A DNA stretch of 64,000 bases, taken from assembly GCF_041103235.1 (NCBI RefSeq), contig NZ_JBGCUN010000001.1, positions 2,418,001-2,482,000 of the forward strand, read 5' to 3'. Below, piece by piece: positions 35,262 through 45,764 of the stretch (position 1 is the first letter of the stretch; every line of letters begins with the position of its first letter). Origin of the DNA: Yoonia sp. R2331 (GTDB lineage: Bacteria; Pseudomonadota; Alphaproteobacteria; Rhodobacterales; Rhodobacteraceae). The position numbers and the translations under genes are program-made. The notes beneath the pieces were generated by a model. The model made no database searches, was not told the DNA's origin, and saw nothing but the letters and a program-made list of their open reading frames with translations.

Positions 35262-36107
35262 CTAGACCTCCACCACGGGATTGCGTAGCAGGCCGATCCC
35301 CTCGACCTCTACTTCGCAAACGTCGCCCTGTTGCATCAGAACTTTCGGATCACGTGCCCAACCGATCCCAGCGGGCGTTCCCGAAACAATAATGTCTCCC
35401 GCCTCTAGGGTGATGGCCTCAGAAATGATGTGGATGCAGTCCGCGACCGAAAAGATCATGTCCGAGGTCGTCGCACTTTGCATCACCTCACCGTTAAGGC
35501 GGGTTTCGATCTTAAGGCCCGTGCCACCCGATGGCAGTTCATCGGCCGTGACAAATGCCGGACCGAATGCCCCTGTGTCGTCAAAGTTTTTGCCGACCGT
35601 CCATTGCGGCGCCTTGAACTGATATTCGCGCACCGACCCGTCGTTGAATACCGAATAACCCGCGACGTGGCTAAGGGCATCAGCCTTGGAAATGCTGCGC
35701 CCCGGTTTACCGATGACGGCCACCATCTCTCCTTCAAAGTCGAAAGAGTTTGAAAAGGATGGCTTTACCAAGGATTGCCCATGGCCAATCAACGACGTCG
35801 AAAAGCGATTGAACAACGTTGGATAGTCCGGCTGTTCATACTTACTTTCGATGGTGTGGTCGGCGTAGTTCAAACCAACGCAAATGATCTTGCCCGGCCG
35901 CTGCAGGGGCGGAAGATAAGTGATTAACTCAACGTCCACCTCTGGCGCAGGCGAAAGGGCCTTTGCCAGTGCCTCGATCTGATCGGCCTGCAACGCAGCT
36001 TCAAGCGTCGAAAACGGCAGCTCACCAACTGGCAACCCCCGAAGCACGCCATCCTGCTCAAGCCCGAGCCCAACCGCATTGCCAAGTTCATACCTAACGA
36101 ATCTCAC
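35262..36107 (-). CDS. fumarylacetoacetate-hydrolase-family enzyme
   Basis: A 281-aa FAH-fold enzyme. The catalytic core begins KIICVGLNYADH (about 74). The metal ligands are the two glutamates of DFEGEMVAV and the aspartate of FNDGSVREYQ, and GTPAGIGWARDP follows. Family members hydrolyse acylpyruvates, isomerise or decarboxylate 2-oxo-diacids, or hydrate 2-hydroxydienoates. The start is a GTG at 36107, 6 nt after GGGAGGG; the ATG inside AATGACGTGA is out of frame and stops at once. It is the first gene of the operon and should act after ring cleavage. Confidence 0.85.
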   Translation of the reverse strand: MRFVRYELGNAVGLGLEQDGVLRGLPVGELPFSTLEAALQADQIEALAKALSPAPEVDVELITYLPPLQRPGKIICVGLNYADHTIESKYEQPDYPTLFNRFSTSLIGHGQSLVKPSFSNSFDFEGEMVAVIGKPGRSISKADALSHVAGYSVFNDGSVREYQFKAPQWTVGKNFDDTGAFGPAFVTADELPSGGTGLKIETRLNGEVMQSATTSDMIFSVADCIHIISEAITLEAGDIIVSGTPAGIGWARDPKVLMQQGDVCEVEVEGIGLLRNPVVEV

Positions 36108-36136
36108 GTCATTCCCTCCCGTATTCTGAATTACAT

Positions 36137-36225
36137 CTTTTTTTTGCAAAAAAACTTTTTTTGTCAATAAGTTTTTTTATTGCTGCCTAAGATGGAATTC
36201 TGTAGTGCTGGGGCGTTAGCGCTAA
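36137..36225. promoter_or_regulatory. A-tract-rich divergent promoter region with a palindrome
   Basis: Between the FAH operon (minus, start 36107) and gntR (plus, start 36238) lie several long A and T runs (36137-36179), including two AGTTTTTTT/ACTTTTTTT blocks. A perfect 10-bp palindrome TTAGCGCTAA stands at 36216-36225, 12 nt before the gntR ATG. Bent A-tract DNA plus a palindrome is what a regulated divergent promoter would look like. Confidence 0.5.
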
Positions 36226-36237
36226 AAAGACAAAAAC

Positions 36238-36906
36238 ATGACTTCAAAGGCCCATCGTATAAGCCAACTCGAACGCGCATATGAAACGCTGCGCGATGCC
36301 ATCATATCTTGCGAAATCGCCCCCGAGGCGAAGATCCGGATCGCCGAAATGTGCGACATCTACGGGTTTTCCGCCGGATCAGTTCGCGAAGCCTTGTCCC
36401 GCCTCACCGCTGACGGCCTTGTGGTTGCAGAACCTCAAAAGGGGTTTCGCGCAGCCCCGATCTCGGCAAAGGACCTCAGAGAACTCACCGCCAGCCGCAC
36501 CTATATCGAAGCACTCTGTGTCCGGATGGCGATTGAATTCGCCGGTGTGGAATGGGAGGGGCAGGTCCTTGCCGCGCATCATGCGCTTTCTCGTTTGCCG
36601 ATGCTGATCGACGGCGAAGATAAGATTAGCGCGGACTGGACACGCAAACACTACGATTTTCACGATGCCCTTGCGAAGGGGTGCGATAATTCTTGGATGC
36701 TGCGGATGCGGCGCATGCTTTACGAACAATCAGAGCGCTACAGGCAAATTTCCGTGCCCTTGGACCTTAGCGAGCGCGATGTTGCCCTTGAACATCGTCA
36801 AATCTGCGATGCGGCGATCAATCGTGACGCGCCACAAACTGATCTGTTGATTAAACGTCACATTGAACGAACCGCGCAAATTGTTCTTCAGAACCTGACT
36901 GACTAG
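36238..36906 (+). CDS. GntR-family regulator (FCD subfamily) of the aromatic operon
   Basis: A 222-aa regulator with a winged helix-turn-helix (about 8-75; CDIYGFSAGSVREALSRLTADGL) and an FCD domain (about 80-215, with the metal-ligand-like RKHYDFHDALAKG). It is divergent from the FAH/hydroxylase/Liv/dioxygenase operon and is the natural candidate to control it. No Shine-Dalgarno precedes ATG 36238, so it may be poorly translated or leaderless. A short inverted repeat (TAGGCC/GGCCTA) starts at its stop codon. Confidence 0.85.
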   Translation: MTSKAHRISQLERAYETLRDAIISCEIAPEAKIRIAEMCDIYGFSAGSVREALSRLTADGLVVAEPQKGFRAAPISAKDLRELTASRTYIEALCVRMAIEFAGVEWEGQVLAAHHALSRLPMLIDGEDKISADWTRKHYDFHDALAKGCDNSWMLRMRRMLYEQSERYRQISVPLDLSERDVALEHRQICDAAINRDAPQTDLLIKRHIERTAQIVLQNLTD

Positions 36907-37074
36907 GCCACGCGGCCTAAACTGGGTCTATTCTATATGAAACCGCGAAATGGCGTTGGTAGTACTCGCACATTGCGCCCGCGCAGCCAGTTGACACCTT
37001 GAAACCACAAGCATCTGTTTTGATTGTATTTACGTCCAACTCTCAATCCGAGAAGACAGGTCCTTTCCCCACCT

Positions 37075-40000
37075 CTAAGTCTCTTCGCCAAAGCCGCCCC
37101 CGCCTGGGGACTTCAGGATAAAGATATCGCCGGGTTGCACTTCGGTTTCATCGTTTCCACGCAATGCTTCGACCGAACCATCTGCGCGCTGTACACTGTT
37201 TTCACCGGTTTTTCCCGGCTGGCCGCCAGCCATGCCATGCGGGGCAGTTTCGCGATGAGAGGACAATGTCGTCACTGTCATCGGCTCCAAAAAGCGCAGT
37301 TTGCGGGCAATTCCATCACCGCCAGCGTACCGACCTGCCCCGCCAGATCCATGGCGGATCGAAAATTCCTCTACCCGCACAGGAAACCGGGTTTCCAGCA
37401 CTTCCGGGTCCGTCATACGGGTATTGGTCATGTGGCTGTGCACGGCGCTGGTTCCGTCAAAATCTGGTCCCGCGCCTGTTCCGCCGCAAATCGTTTCATA
37501 GTTCTGATAGCGATCGTTGCCGTAGACAAAGTTGTTCATCGTCCCTTGGCTGCCCGCGATCACCCCTAGTGCGCCGAAAAGCGTATCGGCAATCGCCTGG
37601 CTGACCTCTGTGTTGCCCGAGATGACCGCAGCAGGAAACGACGGGTTGATCATTGAACCTTCTGGGATCACCAGATCAAGCGGTTTCAGGCAGCCTTCGT
37701 TCATTGGAATGTCGCTGCCAACGAGGGTTCGGAAGACATAAAGTACCACAGCGCGACAGATCGCGCGGGGTGCGTTGTAGTTCAAACGGTCTTGAGGCGA
37801 GGTGCCCGTAAAGTCGATGGTTGCCTTGCGCGCCACCTTGTCCACGGTCACAGCGACCTGAATTTTCGCCCCGCTATCAAGAGGATAGGTGAAAGTGCTG
37901 TCATGCAGAACATCCAGCACGCGGCGCACGGATTCCTCGGCATTGTCCTGCACGTGACCCATGTAGGCGTGGACAGTATCCAGCCCGAATTGTTCTGTGA
38001 TTTTAAGGAGTTCACGGACGCCCGTCGCATTGGCCGCAACCTGAGCTGCGAGGTCAGCCATGTTTTCGGGGATGTTACGACAGTGGTATTTTGCACCCGA
38101 CAGAAGGGCGCGGGTTTCGGCATCACGCAATGTGCCTTGATCAACCAGAAGGAAGTTATCAATCAGCACACCCTCTTCTTCGATATGGGTGCTGTCGGGC
38201 GGCGCAGAGCCGGGTGTTTTGCCACCGATATCGGCGTGATGGCCGCGGCTGGCGACGGTATAAATGATGGTCTGGCCACTTGCGTCAAAGACAGGAGTGA
38301 TGACGGTGACGTCAGGCAGATGTGTGCCGCCATTGTAGGGGTTGTTCATCATGAAAACGTCACCGGGGCGCACGGTGCCTGCGTTTTCGCGCAACACGGT
38401 GCGGACGCTTTCGGACATCGACCCAAGGTGCACAGGCACATGCGGGGCATTGGCAACTAGATCACCGTTTTGGTCAAAAATCGCACAAGAAAAGTCGTAT
38501 CTTTCCTTGATGTTGACCGAATAGGCGGTGTTGGCCAGCGTGGCCCCCATCTGATCGGCAATGGACATAAAGAGGTTGTTGAACACCTCGAGCATGACCG
38601 GATCAACGGAGGTCCCAATCGCCTCTTGCCGTTTCAGGGCTACGGCACGGCGCAGGATCAGATTGCCGCCTGCGGCACATTCAGCAGCCCAGCCGGGTTC
38701 GATCACGTTGGTGCCTGTGGGTTCCGTGATGATCGCAGGGCCTGCAACGTTGTCGCCCGTTTTCAAAGCGTTGCGATCAACAAGTGGGACATCGCGCCAT
38801 GCGCCGTTGGTGAACATCTGCACGGTTTGATCGTCGCGCGGCGCTGTAGCAGCGGCGTCCAGCGTGACGGTTCCACCGGTTGAGCCCACGGCCTCTGCCG
38901 TCAAGAGATCAATGATCAGGTGATCAAAAACCGGCGCAAAACCAAAGCGTTGCAAGTGAGCATCTTTGAAGGCGGCGGCCATCGCAGCGGGTGTATCAAA
39001 GGGAACTTCAAGCGTTTGATGCGCGCCGTTGGTGCGGATGTGCGCGATTTGGTTAACCGCGACTGCGGCGGACGGAATGCCTTGGCCTTGAACCTCGGAA
39101 ACGGCTTGATTGGACAGGTCTTTCAACACCTTTTGCGCGGCTGCAACCGCGTCGATCCGTTGTCCGAACTGGTGTTCACGGATTGCCCGGATATCGGCCA
39201 GCCCCATGCCAAAGGCAGACAGAACCCCGGCAAAAGGATGGATGAAAATAGTAGACATTCCAAGGGCATCAGCGACAAGGCAGGCATGTTGCCCTCCCGC
39301 CCCGCCAAAACAATTGAGCGCGTATTTGGTGACGTCATAGCCGCGCTGGACGCTGATCTTTTTGATGGCATTGGCCATGTTCTCGACCGCGATCCGCAAA
39401 AAACCTTCGGCGGTTTCCTCAATTTTTTTATCACCACCAATGTCGGCGTTAAGTGACTGAAACGCATCATGCACAACTGATGCAGAAAGTGGCTGATCAC
39501 CATGCGGGCCAAAAACCGCAGGGAAAACATCAGGCTGAAGTTTACCCAAAAGCACGTTGCAGTCAGTCACTGTTAACGGACCGCCCCGGCCATAGGCCGC
39601 AGGACCGGGATTGGCACCGGCACTTTCAGGGCCCACCTGCATCCGGCCATCGCGGAACGTCAGGATCGAGCCGCCACCGGCAGCGACGGTATGGATCGAC
39701 ATCATCGGGGCGCGCATCCGCACACCTGCCACTTCGGTTTCAAAGCTGCGCTCGTAGTCACCGGCAAAATGACAGACGTCGGTGCTGGTGCCGCCCATGT
39801 CAAAGCCGATGATCCTGTCAAAGCCATGTTCATCCGCGGTGCGCACCATGCCGACGACCCCGCCAGCCGGGCCGGACAGGATCGCATCCTTGCCCTGAAA
39901 GAGCCGCGCATCGGTTAAGCCGCCATTGGATTGCATGAACATCAGGTTTGGCGCGCGGCCTGCGCTATCATTCAGCGCGCCCGCCACCTGTTCGACATAG

Positions 40001-40653
40001 CGGCGCAGGATCGGTGACAGGTAAGCGTCGACAACGGTGGTGTCCCCGCGCGAGACGAGCTTGATCAGTGGACTGACCGCATGAGACAGCGAGATTTGCG
40101 GAAAGCCAATCTCGGCTGCGATTTTCCCCAGCCGTTGTTCATGGGCGGGAAAGCGGTAGCCATGCATCAGCGCGATTGCGACTGACCGGGTGCCCGCGTC
40201 ATAGGCGGCCTGTAGCGCAGCACGCGCGCCATCCTCGTCCAGCGGGGTGACGATGTCACCGTCAGCCGCAAGGCGTTCTGTGACCTCGACCGCTTCTGCA
40301 TAAAGCAATTCGGGCAGCACGATGTTCAGATCGAAGAGCCGCGGGCGGTTTTGGTAGCCGATGCGCAGAAGATCCCGCTGACCCTGGGTGATCATCAGAA
40401 GCGTGCGTTCGCCCTTGCGTTCCAGCAGGGCATTTGTGGCAACGGTGGTGCCCATTTTGACGGCACCGATTTGGTCCGGCGGAATTGGGTCGTCCGGCCC
40501 GAGATCAAGTAGTGTGCGAATGCCATGCACCGCAGCATCGGCATAGCTTTCGGGGTTATCCGATAGCAATTTGTGCGTGACCAACGCGCCATCCGGGGTG
40601 CGTGCCACGATGTCCGTGAATGTCCCGCCACGATCAACCCAGAATTGCCACAT
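37075..40653 (-). CDS. fused hydantoinase A/B (5-oxoprolinase-type) protein
   Basis: A 1192-aa fusion. The N-terminal HyuA-like half (about 1-680) starts with the nucleotide-binding segment [14 protein letters not shown] and contains [13 protein letters not shown]. The C-terminal HyuB-like half (about 690-1190) begins with [18 protein letters not shown] and includes [14 protein letters not shown]. The single-chain order is that of ATP-dependent 5-oxoprolinase, which opens 5-oxoproline to glutamate, but N-methylhydantoinase and acetophenone carboxylase-like members share the fold. It appears monocistronic and is separated from gntR by about 170 nt. Confidence 0.85.
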   Translation of the reverse strand: MWQFWVDRGGTFTDIVARTPDGALVTHKLLSDNPESYADAAVHGIRTLLDLGPDDPIPPDQIGAVKMGTTVATNALLERKGERTLLMITQGQRDLLRIGYQNRPRLFDLNIVLPELLYAEAVEVTERLAADGDIVTPLDEDGARAALQAAYDAGTRSVAIALMHGYRFPAHEQRLGKIAAEIGFPQISLSHAVSPLIKLVSRGDTTVVDAYLSPILRRYVEQVAGALNDSAGRAPNLMFMQSNGGLTDARLFQGKDAILSGPAGGVVGMVRTADEHGFDRIIGFDMGGTSTDVCHFAGDYERSFETEVAGVRMRAPMMSIHTVAAGGGSILTFRDGRMQVGPESAGANPGPAAYGRGGPLTVTDCNVLLGKLQPDVFPAVFGPHGDQPLSASVVHDAFQSLNADIGGDKKIEETAEGFLRIAVENMANAIKKISVQRGYDVTKYALNCFGGAGGQHACLVADALGMSTIFIHPFAGVLSAFGMGLADIRAIREHQFGQRIDAVAAAQKVLKDLSNQAVSEVQGQGIPSAAVAVNQIAHIRTNGAHQTLEVPFDTPAAMAAAFKDAHLQRFGFAPVFDHLIIDLLTAEAVGSTGGTVTLDAAATAPRDDQTVQMFTNGAWRDVPLVDRNALKTGDNVAGPAIITEPTGTNVIEPGWAAECAAGGNLILRRAVALKRQEAIGTSVDPVMLEVFNNLFMSIADQMGATLANTAYSVNIKERYDFSCAIFDQNGDLVANAPHVPVHLGSMSESVRTVLRENAGTVRPGDVFMMNNPYNGGTHLPDVTVITPVFDASGQTIIYTVASRGHHADIGGKTPGSAPPDSTHIEEEGVLIDNFLLVDQGTLRDAETRALLSGAKYHCRNIPENMADLAAQVAANATGVRELLKITEQFGLDTVHAYMGHVQDNAEESVRRVLDVLHDSTFTYPLDSGAKIQVAVTVDKVARKATIDFTGTSPQDRLNYNAPRAICRAVVLYVFRTLVGSDIPMNEGCLKPLDLVIPEGSMINPSFPAAVISGNTEVSQAIADTLFGALGVIAGSQGTMNNFVYGNDRYQNYETICGGTGAGPDFDGTSAVHSHMTNTRMTDPEVLETRFPVRVEEFSIRHGSGGAGRYAGGDGIARKLRFLEPMTVTTLSSHRETAPHGMAGGQPGKTGENSVQRADGSVEALRGNDETEVQPGDIFILKSPGGGGFGEET

Positions 40654-40837
40654 GTCCTGTCTCCCGTTCTGCCTTGGTACAGGCCAGAACGGGGCAGAAT
40701 GGTCAAGCGTCCAACGTTTTCATGGACCGGTACTTGGTAGTCACTGGACCCGGGCTGGTGACCGGCAATTTGGCTTGCTCCGTGACCACTGGCTGTCCTC
40801 ATCTCAGGTCAACGCGTCCACACAGCGCGCACAAAAA

Positions 40838-40867
40838 AGGCGCCCCGGTCTTGTGACCCGAGCGCCT
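40838..40867 (-). terminator. rho-independent terminator of the 5'-nucleotidase gene
   Basis: On the minus strand, stem AGGCGC...GCGCCT with inner GGTC/GACC and an ACAA loop is followed by TTTTTTG. It stands 21 nt beyond the nucleotidase stop. The rest of 40654-40888 is upstream of the oxoprolinase start and shows no gene. Confidence 0.85.
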
Positions 40868-40888
40868 AGTTTAAAGCCGTCGATCGGC

Positions 40889-42451
40889 TTACTTCATCAT
40901 GATGCGACCATCGGTATATGGCGTGTAGGGCGCATTTTCGGCGATAAATTCTGCCGTAACATCGGCCAGATCGGGGCCGAAGTCATAGGCGTTCATCGCG
41001 TCTTCGAACATGCTGTAGCCGTCGCCGCCGTTGCGGACATAGTTGTTGGACACAACACCGTAGACCTTTGCGAGGTCGATGGGCGCACCGCCGACCATGA
41101 CGTCGGACACGCGGGAACCCGGCTCTGCCGCTGCATCAACGGTAAAGGTCATGCCGGCGACCTGCGGGAAGCGGCCTGCGCCCTCTTCAATCTGGCCAAC
41201 GCCGTTTTCAAGCGCCGCGACAATCGCTTCGCCGGTCACTTCAAACGTGGACAGGGTGTTCTGGAACGGCAGAACGGTCAGGACCTCGCCCATTGTGACT
41301 TCGCCCGCATCGATAGAGGCACGCAGACCGCCACCGTTCTGGATCGCGATCATGACACCCTGATCGGCAACCCGTGCCAGCATGGCATCAGCCACAAGGT
41401 TACCCATCGGGCATTCCATCGCACGGCACACGTCGCGTGAGCCTTCGATCATTTCAGCCGCATCGGCAACAACGCGGGTCTTCATCTCTTCGATCGGACC
41501 AGCCAGTTCGGCCACACGCGCCACGATTGCCTCGTCCTCGGCCACGGAAGCGTCCAATAGGATCGTATCACCGCTTGCAGAGGTCACGTTGCCTTCATCA
41601 TCAAAGTCGAGCTTTAGATGACCCACGTACTTGGAATAGGCATAGGCCGACACGACCGGCGTGTCACCGACCATTGTTGGATAGGCCATCGCACCTTCTT
41701 CGGTGTTGGAAAACAGCGTGTGGCTGTGTCCGCCAATCACTGCGTCGATGCCAGTGACGGCTTCGGCAATTTCCATGTCCTTGGTGACGCCAACGTGGGT
41801 CAGGGCGATGATGATGTCGACACCTTCGGCGGTCAGCGCATCAACGTCCGCCTGCAGGCTTTCGATCTCGTCAGTGAAAATCACCGCGTCCGAAGGGGAA
41901 GAGGTTTCGACCGTATCAGCGGCCAAGGCCGAAACGATACCGATTTTCTTGCCGCCCACTTCCAGTACAGTGTGGTTGTCGACTTTCCCGGCCAGAATGT
42001 TGGACTGGCTGACGTCGATGTTGCCAGAAATGATCGGGAAATCCACACCGTCGGGCAGCTTGGCCAGACCTTCGTCACCGTCGTCAAACTCGTGGTTGCC
42101 CACGGCCATGGCATCAAAGCCGATGGCGTTCATCATCTCGATTTCCACGTCGCCCTTGTAGGTCGTGTACATCAGGCTGCCCTGATACTGGTCGCCTGCA
42201 TCCAGCACGATGACGTTCTCATCGGCCAGTTCAGCACGCATCTGGTCGATCATGGTTTTGACACGCGCTACGCCGCCAAAGCATTCGCCAGCGGCGTTAT
42301 CTTCGGCGTTACAGGTCGAATCGAACCGATTGATCGGTTCAATCCGGCTGTGCAGATCGTTGATGTGCAGAATGTTCAGCGAAAAGTCCGCGTGCGCGGT
42401 GCCCGCCATGACGGCCAGAGCTGCGGTTGTTGATAGGATACGGAATGTCAT
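40889..42451 (-). CDS. periplasmic 5'-nucleotidase / 2',3'-cyclic phosphodiesterase family protein
   Basis: A 520-aa protein with a signal peptide (MTFRILSTTAALAVMAGTAHA). The metallophosphatase domain has HINDLHSRIE, LDAGDQYQGS, VGNHEFDDG, ALTHVG and GGHSHT, which supply the two-metal site. The C-terminal substrate domain has NGGGLRASIDAG and a GGDGYSMF loop. It would remove phosphate from periplasmic nucleotides, releasing nucleoside and phosphate. ATG 42451 follows GGGGGAACC. It is monocistronic with its own terminator. Confidence 0.88.
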   Translation of the reverse strand: MTFRILSTTAALAVMAGTAHADFSLNILHINDLHSRIEPINRFDSTCNAEDNAAGECFGGVARVKTMIDQMRAELADENVIVLDAGDQYQGSLMYTTYKGDVEIEMMNAIGFDAMAVGNHEFDDGDEGLAKLPDGVDFPIISGNIDVSQSNILAGKVDNHTVLEVGGKKIGIVSALAADTVETSSPSDAVIFTDEIESLQADVDALTAEGVDIIIALTHVGVTKDMEIAEAVTGIDAVIGGHSHTLFSNTEEGAMAYPTMVGDTPVVSAYAYSKYVGHLKLDFDDEGNVTSASGDTILLDASVAEDEAIVARVAELAGPIEEMKTRVVADAAEMIEGSRDVCRAMECPMGNLVADAMLARVADQGVMIAIQNGGGLRASIDAGEVTMGEVLTVLPFQNTLSTFEVTGEAIVAALENGVGQIEEGAGRFPQVAGMTFTVDAAAEPGSRVSDVMVGGAPIDLAKVYGVVSNNYVRNGGDGYSMFEDAMNAYDFGPDLADVTAEFIAENAPYTPYTDGRIMMK

Positions 42452-42605
42452 GTTTTTTGGTTCCCCCAAATTGGAATAACGATAGCTTGGCCGTGGCCCC
42501 AGACAGAGTCAAACACCCAGATGCCGCATCGGCATAATGCGCCCCTACGTCAGTTCTGTGACGGGCGGGCTTGATTAATCCAAAGGCACACGGCAGACAG
42601 CGGCC

Positions 42606-42938
42606 ATGCTGATTTACAAGATATTTCGCGGGCCCGAATGGCAGGCCCTGTCGGACGCAGGTGAAACGCTTGGCGCGCCGATTGATCTGGCCGATGGCTA
42701 TATCCACTTTTCCACCGCCGCCCAGGCCGAAGAGACGGCAGCAAAGCACTTTGACGGCGTTGATGGATTGGTGCTGGCGGCATTGGACGCTGATGCACTT
42801 GGGGATGATCTGAAATGGGAACCGTCGCGTGGCGGCGCGCTGTTTCCGCATCTATATCGCAAAATGCGGATGGATGATGTGATCTGGATGAAGCCGCTGC
42901 CGCTGGTGGCAGGCAAGCATCAGTTCCCGGCACTATGA
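42606..42938 (+). CDS. DUF952 protein
   Basis: A 110-aa protein matching DUF952: [15 protein letters not shown], then the conserved [19 protein letters not shown] and [16 protein letters not shown]. The fold is thought to be distantly related to ADP-ribosyltransferase-like or glutathione-linked proteins, but no activity is established. It overlaps pyrD by 4 nt, so the two are co-translated. Confidence 0.85.
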   Translation: MLIYKIFRGPEWQALSDAGETLGAPIDLADGYIHFSTAAQAEETAAKHFDGVDGLVLAALDADALGDDLKWEPSRGGALFPHLYRKMRMDDVIWMKPLPLVAGKHQFPAL

Positions 42939-43972
42939 GCGTGATTGAAAAGATCGGCCTGCGCGCCCTGCGGTCGATTGACCCAGAACGCGCGCATGGG
43001 CTGGCATTGACCGCGCTGAACGCGGGTTTGGGGCCAAAGGGCGGGCCTGTGACCTCTGACCGACTGCGTGTGTCGCTCGCAGGGTTGGACTTGCCGAACC
43101 CTGTCGGGTTGGCCGCCGGGTTCGACAAGAACGCGACCGCATTGGCTGCTTTGTCGCAAACCGCGTTTGGGTTCATTGAGGTGGGTGCCGCGACCCCGTT
43201 GCCCCAGCCCGGCAACCCAAAGCCAAGGTTGTTTCGGTTGACGCAGGATCAGGCTGCGATCAACCGTTTTGGATTCAACAATGACGGCATGGATGTCATC
43301 GGCGAACGGCTGAAAGGGCATCGCGGCCTTGTCGGGCTGAACCTTGGGGCCAACAAGACAAGCGCCGACCGTGCCGGCGATTTTGCAAAGGTGATCGCAC
43401 ATTGCGGACCGCATGTGGATTTCGCGACAGTTAATGTGTCATCGCCCAACACCGAAAAGCTCCGCGATTTGCAGGGCAAGGCGGCCTTGGCGGCATTGCT
43501 GGCGGGCGTGATCGACGCCAATACAACCGGTGTGCCGGTCTTTTTGAAGATCGCACCAGATTTGTCGCCTGACGAATTGGCAGACGTGGCCGAGGTGGCG
43601 AATGCATCGGGAATATCAGGACTGATTGCCAGCAATACGACGCTGGACCGCGACGGTCTGCAAGACCCCCACAAGGGTGAAGCGGGCGGATTGTCAGGCC
43701 AGCCCTTGTTTGAGAAATCGACCCGCGTGCTGGCAGCCTTATCAGGCATGACGGATTTGCCGATCATCGGTGTTGGCGGTGTTGGATCGGCAGAACAGGC
43801 CTACGCCAAAATCCGCGCCGGAGCCTCGGCGGTGCAGCTTTATACAGCGCTGGTTTACGGCGGGATATCACTGGCCGGAAAGATTGCACGCGGGTTGGAT
43901 GACTTGCTGGACCGCGATGGATACGCCACGGTTGCGGATGCGGTTGGCACCGGACGCGGCGACTGGACCTAG
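42935..43972 (+). CDS. pyrD: dihydroorotate dehydrogenase (quinone), class 2
   Basis: A 345-aa flavoenzyme of pyrimidine synthesis. The FMN/orotate motifs are [36 protein letters not shown] and [15 protein letters not shown], whose serine is the class 2 catalytic base, then IASNTTLDR and [12 protein letters not shown]. The N-terminal helix pair associates with the membrane to pass electrons to quinone. It is coupled to the DUF952 gene and converges on the gene at 43969 with a 4-nt overlap. Confidence 0.95.
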   Translation: MSVIEKIGLRALRSIDPERAHGLALTALNAGLGPKGGPVTSDRLRVSLAGLDLPNPVGLAAGFDKNATALAALSQTAFGFIEVGAATPLPQPGNPKPRLFRLTQDQAAINRFGFNNDGMDVIGERLKGHRGLVGLNLGANKTSADRAGDFAKVIAHCGPHVDFATVNVSSPNTEKLRDLQGKAALAALLAGVIDANTTGVPVFLKIAPDLSPDELADVAEVANASGISGLIASNTTLDRDGLQDPHKGEAGGLSGQPLFEKSTRVLAALSGMTDLPIIGVGGVGSAEQAYAKIRAGASAVQLYTALVYGGISLAGKIARGLDDLLDRDGYATVADAVGTGRGDWT

Positions 43973-44457
43973 GCGTCGGGGTCGTCCAGCAAGAATTGCG
44001 AATAGGGCGACCAAAAGTCGTTCTCAAACACCGGCATGCGCACCACAATCCCCTTCCCGCGTGGCGGGACGTTCGGTGGAAGGATCGCCTCTTGCGGGAG
44101 GATGGCGATGACCTGCGAGAGCGCCAACAGATGGCGGCGTTGCTGCGCGAGTGTTTCAAACCTCTTCACGGGTGGCGCGTTGCGGAATGGGAACAGGATA
44201 TGGGCCGCCGTGATACTGCCGGGTGCCACGACCAAGCGGCCGTCCGGCAAGACAGAATATCCCGTGCCGTTTGGGTCGACCGGCATGGACCTGACCCGCG
44301 ACAGGCTGAATGCAACTGCAAAGTCAGCCTCTTGCAGGACAATAAAGGCGGGTTTGTAGTTCTGATCGCGGTCCATCGCCGGGCGCACCAGTGTCGCCGC
44401 GGGCCCGTCACCCAAGGTGACGATCTTGCCTTCATCAGGGTTCCACGCCCAATTCAT
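43969..44457 (-). CDS. conserved hypothetical protein
   Basis: A 162-aa cytoplasmic protein starting [18 protein letters not shown]. It has no signal, no transmembrane segment and no motif I can name. The proline-rich late segment [13 protein letters not shown] and the C-terminus [15 protein letters not shown] are distinctive. Its ATG overlaps the MATE gene's stop (ATGA), and its stop overlaps pyrD. It could assist the transporter or simply share its transcript. Confidence 0.65.
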   Translation of the reverse strand: MNWAWNPDEGKIVTLGDGPAATLVRPAMDRDQNYKPAFIVLQEADFAVAFSLSRVRSMPVDPNGTGYSVLPDGRLVVAPGSITAAHILFPFRNAPPVKRFETLAQQRRHLLALSQVIAILPQEAILPPNVPPRGKGIVVRMPVFENDFWSPYSQFLLDDPDA

Positions 44458-45764
44458 GCTGCAGACCTTTCGAGCCCCGGGTACTTCCACCCCAAGGTCA
44501 CGCCGCGCACCACAAAACTGAACAATAGCCCCAGCCAGAGCCCGTGATTGCCATAGACCGCCATCAGCGGAATGACAGCGGCAAAATATGCAATGGCGGA
44601 CAGGATCATCATGTTGCGCATGTCCGCGGTGCGCGTGGCACCGATGAAAATGCCGTCAAACATCCAGGCTGCAACACCGACAATCGGGGCCGCAACCATA
44701 TAGGGTAGATAGCTGCGCGCGGCCTGCTGAACCTCGGGTGAGATCGTCATGATGTCGATGATCGTACCGCCTGCGAGTGCAAAGCAAAGGGCTAGCGTCG
44801 CGCAAATGCCAGCGCCCCAAAGGCTGGTCAGCAGCGCCCCGCGTCGCAACCGGGCCGCGTTGCGCGCGCCCAAGGCTTGTCCGACCAGGGATTCCGCAGC
44901 GGCCGCGAACCCGTCCAACGCATAGGCCGTGACGTGCAGGAACTGCAGCAAGATCTGATTGGCGGCCAGACTGACGTCACCAAAGTCGGCACCAAAGAAC
45001 AGAAAGCTGACAAAGATCGCCTGCAGCAGAACAGAACGGACCAGAATATCGGAATTGACCACGGCCATGTTGCGCAATCGCGCCGCATCAAACACCCGTG
45101 GCATGTCGCGCCAAGCAGGGCTTGCAAAGGCGTCACGGCACAGCCAGAGGCCCAGCAAAAGGCCGCTCCATTCCGCCAGAAAAGTGGCCCAACCGACGCC
45201 TGCAACACCCCAGCCAAGCCCAAGGACAAACCACAGATCAAGCACGATATTGGTGCCGTTCATCAGCACCTGAATGGCAAAGACGCCGCGCGTGCGTTCC
45301 TGCGCGATAAGCCAGCCGATAATGCCGTAAAGCCCGATGGTCGCAGGCGCCGACCAGACCCGGATTGCCATGTAGTCGCGCGCCAGCGTTTCGACCTCAC
45401 CACTGGCGGGGGAAACCTGAAAGGCCAGCCAGAACAACGGCACCTGCCCCAGGATCATGACCAGCCCTGCGGCAAAGCCAATCAACAAAGACCGCGACAA
45501 GAGGGCGGCGACTTCGGCCCCGTCTTCTGCCCCCGCTGCCTGTGCCGTCAAACCGGCGGTGCCCATCCGCAGAAAGCCAAAGATCCAGTAAAACGCAGTC
45601 AGGATGATGGCACCGATCCCCACGGCACCAATCGCTGCCGGATCGCCCATTTGCCCGACGACGCCCGTGTCCACGACCCCAAGGATCGGCACTGTTGCGT
45701 TCGAAAGCACAATCGGGATCGCCAGATGCAAGACACGGCGATGGGTGACACCTCTGTCAGCCAT
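44454..45764 (-). CDS. MATE-family efflux transporter
   Basis: A 436-aa protein with about twelve helices in two MatE halves. The first begins RRVLHLAIPIVLSNATVPILGVVDTGVVG and includes AAIGAVGIGA. The family (DinF/NorM type) exports organic cations or other small molecules using Na+ or H+ gradients. The ATG at 45764 overlaps the preceding thioesterase gene by 8 nt, so the three to four genes form one operon. The substrate is unknown. Confidence 0.88.
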   Translation of the reverse strand: MADRGVTHRRVLHLAIPIVLSNATVPILGVVDTGVVGQMGDPAAIGAVGIGAIILTAFYWIFGFLRMGTAGLTAQAAGAEDGAEVAALLSRSLLIGFAAGLVMILGQVPLFWLAFQVSPASGEVETLARDYMAIRVWSAPATIGLYGIIGWLIAQERTRGVFAIQVLMNGTNIVLDLWFVLGLGWGVAGVGWATFLAEWSGLLLGLWLCRDAFASPAWRDMPRVFDAARLRNMAVVNSDILVRSVLLQAIFVSFLFFGADFGDVSLAANQILLQFLHVTAYALDGFAAAAESLVGQALGARNAARLRRGALLTSLWGAGICATLALCFALAGGTIIDIMTISPEVQQAARSYLPYMVAAPIVGVAAWMFDGIFIGATRTADMRNMMILSAIAYFAAVIPLMAVYGNHGLWLGLLFSFVVRGVTLGWKYPGLERSAA

